From Elysia crispata (Eukaryota; Mollusca; Gastropoda; Plakobranchidae), in NCBI GenBank assembly GCA_033675545.1, contig JAWDGP010006814.1:1-64000 (forward strand): a stretch of DNA of 64,000 nt, written 5' to 3'. Below are positions 62,641 through 64,000 of this stretch, in pieces. A program made the translations under genes and the position numbers. The notes below the pieces were generated by a model. It was not told where the DNA came from. It made no database searches and worked only from the letters and a program-made list of their open reading frames with translations. Every line of letters begins with the position of its first letter. The stretch's first letter is position 1.

Positions 62641-64000
62641 TATGAATTTTTTCATTTGTTTGTGGCTATCTGACACCATCTAAGACATTGGCGACTACCA
62701 AGGATTGTCAGTCATACTCACATAAATTTAAAATCTATTAAGGACATATTAACCTTAGTTTTGTTCTCTCAAGTACTATTTAAACATACACACTCAGTCT
62801 GCTTCGACCTTTGAACTAAAGGTTTATCTCAAGATTGAGATATTTTGAGAAAATTTTAATATAAAGTCTTCTATTGTGCTTTACAGGAAACATCAGGCAT
62901 GTTTTTATCGGACAACATTGGCTATTTTGTTTCTAAATTTCAATATAATACTTTATGTTTAAATGATTTTGGAGACCTTATAAAACAGATGTTATTATCC
63001 TCTGTAATCAAAGAATACGTCGTTCATTGCATCGCATTTTTCATTTCATTGCACTAACAATTCCATTTTAATGAAGTTTTTATATTATTTTAAAGAAGCC
63101 CAAATGTAACCCGTAGATTTTCAGAATGTGTGTTTGCCTCAATAATCAGATTCGTATAGGAAACCACTGAGGCGGACTGTCCACTAATTGATGTTGCCTT
63201 TTCTTGAGCTGCATCTTTTGAAAACACACAGTAGTCTATTTGGCACCGCAGATAGCTGCATTGCACCCCTGGAAAAGAATGTGTTCTAATTGACTTATTG
63301 CTGTGGGATATTCCCGAAAAATCGCTTTCTGGGAGACTGCGATAAGGGAAGACTTGGATACTAGGTTCTTAGCTGGTCACGACCTTCAGATCAATTATAT
63401 GAAGCTATTTTTTTTTCTAATTTAGTGTAGTTATGATTGAGTGCTACCTTGAACACTGAAGTTTGGACATTTTGATCCTTCACTTTATTAAGATACAAAG
63501 AACTTTACGGTTTTCGTCCTATTAAAATCTACCATGCTACATTGGATAAAGGAAGTGTGGTTTTTTTTTTCTATACAGTACACCAATGTTTCTGTTGTAT
63601 AAGTTTCTATCTACCAAAATAAATGCCACAAACCAAAAATTGATAGATATTACTAACATCAATTAAGGGTTGATTATGAAGTATAAAACTATAAGAACGG
63701 AAATGGTTGTTAAAAGGAAACACTCTCAATGACAAAACGCAACGTTGGCAGTTATTTAAAAATGCTCGGTTGTGTACTTTCTGACCGATGTGACTTACAG
63801 AAAAAGAATTCTACAGAGAAACACTGACATCACCTCGGCATGTCCCAGGTATTTTCAAAATTTTTTGAGATGTCACCATAACCGCTTAGTCAGAAAAGAA
63901 GGCAACTTTCTCCCTTGCTGTAGCCAATAGTGTTCTCGGGAAATTTGTTCAGAAGTGATTCCTAAAATTTGATAATGATATCATTTTCATAATATTTGCA
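62641..64000. other. no gene seen
   Basis: AT-rich unique sequence up to the window end. No ORF, repeat array or transposon domain that I can support. Confidence 0.5.

Overview
The window is eukaryotic, almost certainly from an invertebrate animal and most likely a gastropod mollusc. Evidence: small exons with GT/AG introns, AT-rich noncoding DNA, CCCTAA telomere-type repeats, very long GA/CT and ACT/GAA microsatellites, many minisatellite families, frequent AGATCTAG-rich patches, and decayed LINE, Gypsy and hAT (ZMYM1-like) transposons. The gastropod assignment is inference from this repeat style, not proof. There are no bacterial-style operons.

Left part (1-12,000). A plus-strand gene truncated at its 5' end runs from about 107 to 5137 in ten exons whose phases fit together. 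It encodes a tyrosine-recombinase (phage-integrase fold) catalytic domain with the Arg, Lys, Arg, His and Tyr positions all visible on separate exons, plus a C-terminal segment that may be Myb/SANT-like. It is followed, in opposite orientation, by a 5'-truncated and frameshifted LINE with endonuclease and reverse transcriptase (5300-7836), and then by a small two-exon minus-strand zinc-finger-type gene (8197-8646). From 8.65 to 12.0 kb I see nothing I can support.

Middle (12,000-35,000). A 500-bp interstitial block of CCCTAA repeats abuts a 2.5-kb array of 29-bp units and a related 25-bp array. These are followed by a 1.1-kb tandem duplication carrying mutually inverted trinucleotide arrays, a large inverted repeat (arms 21.3-22.0 and 23.0-24.1 kb), a 48-bp array open on both strands, and a decayed Gypsy-type element on the minus strand (gag remnants 29.7-30.8 kb, integrase remnant 27.0-27.2 kb) invaded by 39-bp and ~53-bp tandem repeats. 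A 44-bp array is split by ~590 bp that may contain a solo LTR.

Right part (35,000-64,000). More minisatellites (27, 77, 52, 75 and 71 bp units), GA/CT tracts, a broken hAT-family transposase (39.8-41.9 kb), a short hairpin repeat family (47.8-48.4 kb), a pair of inverted dispersed repeats 7 kb apart (49.5 and 57.1 kb), a promoter-like GC island followed by one plausible coding exon (55.1-55.8 kb), and a second, more decayed LINE fragment (61.0-61.5 kb).

The only well-supported host-type genes are the intron-rich tyrosine recombinase and, less securely, the small zinc-finger gene. The rest is transposon debris and tandem repeats, as in a subtelomeric or low-recombination neighbourhood. Most long ORFs here are artefacts of repeats without stop codons.
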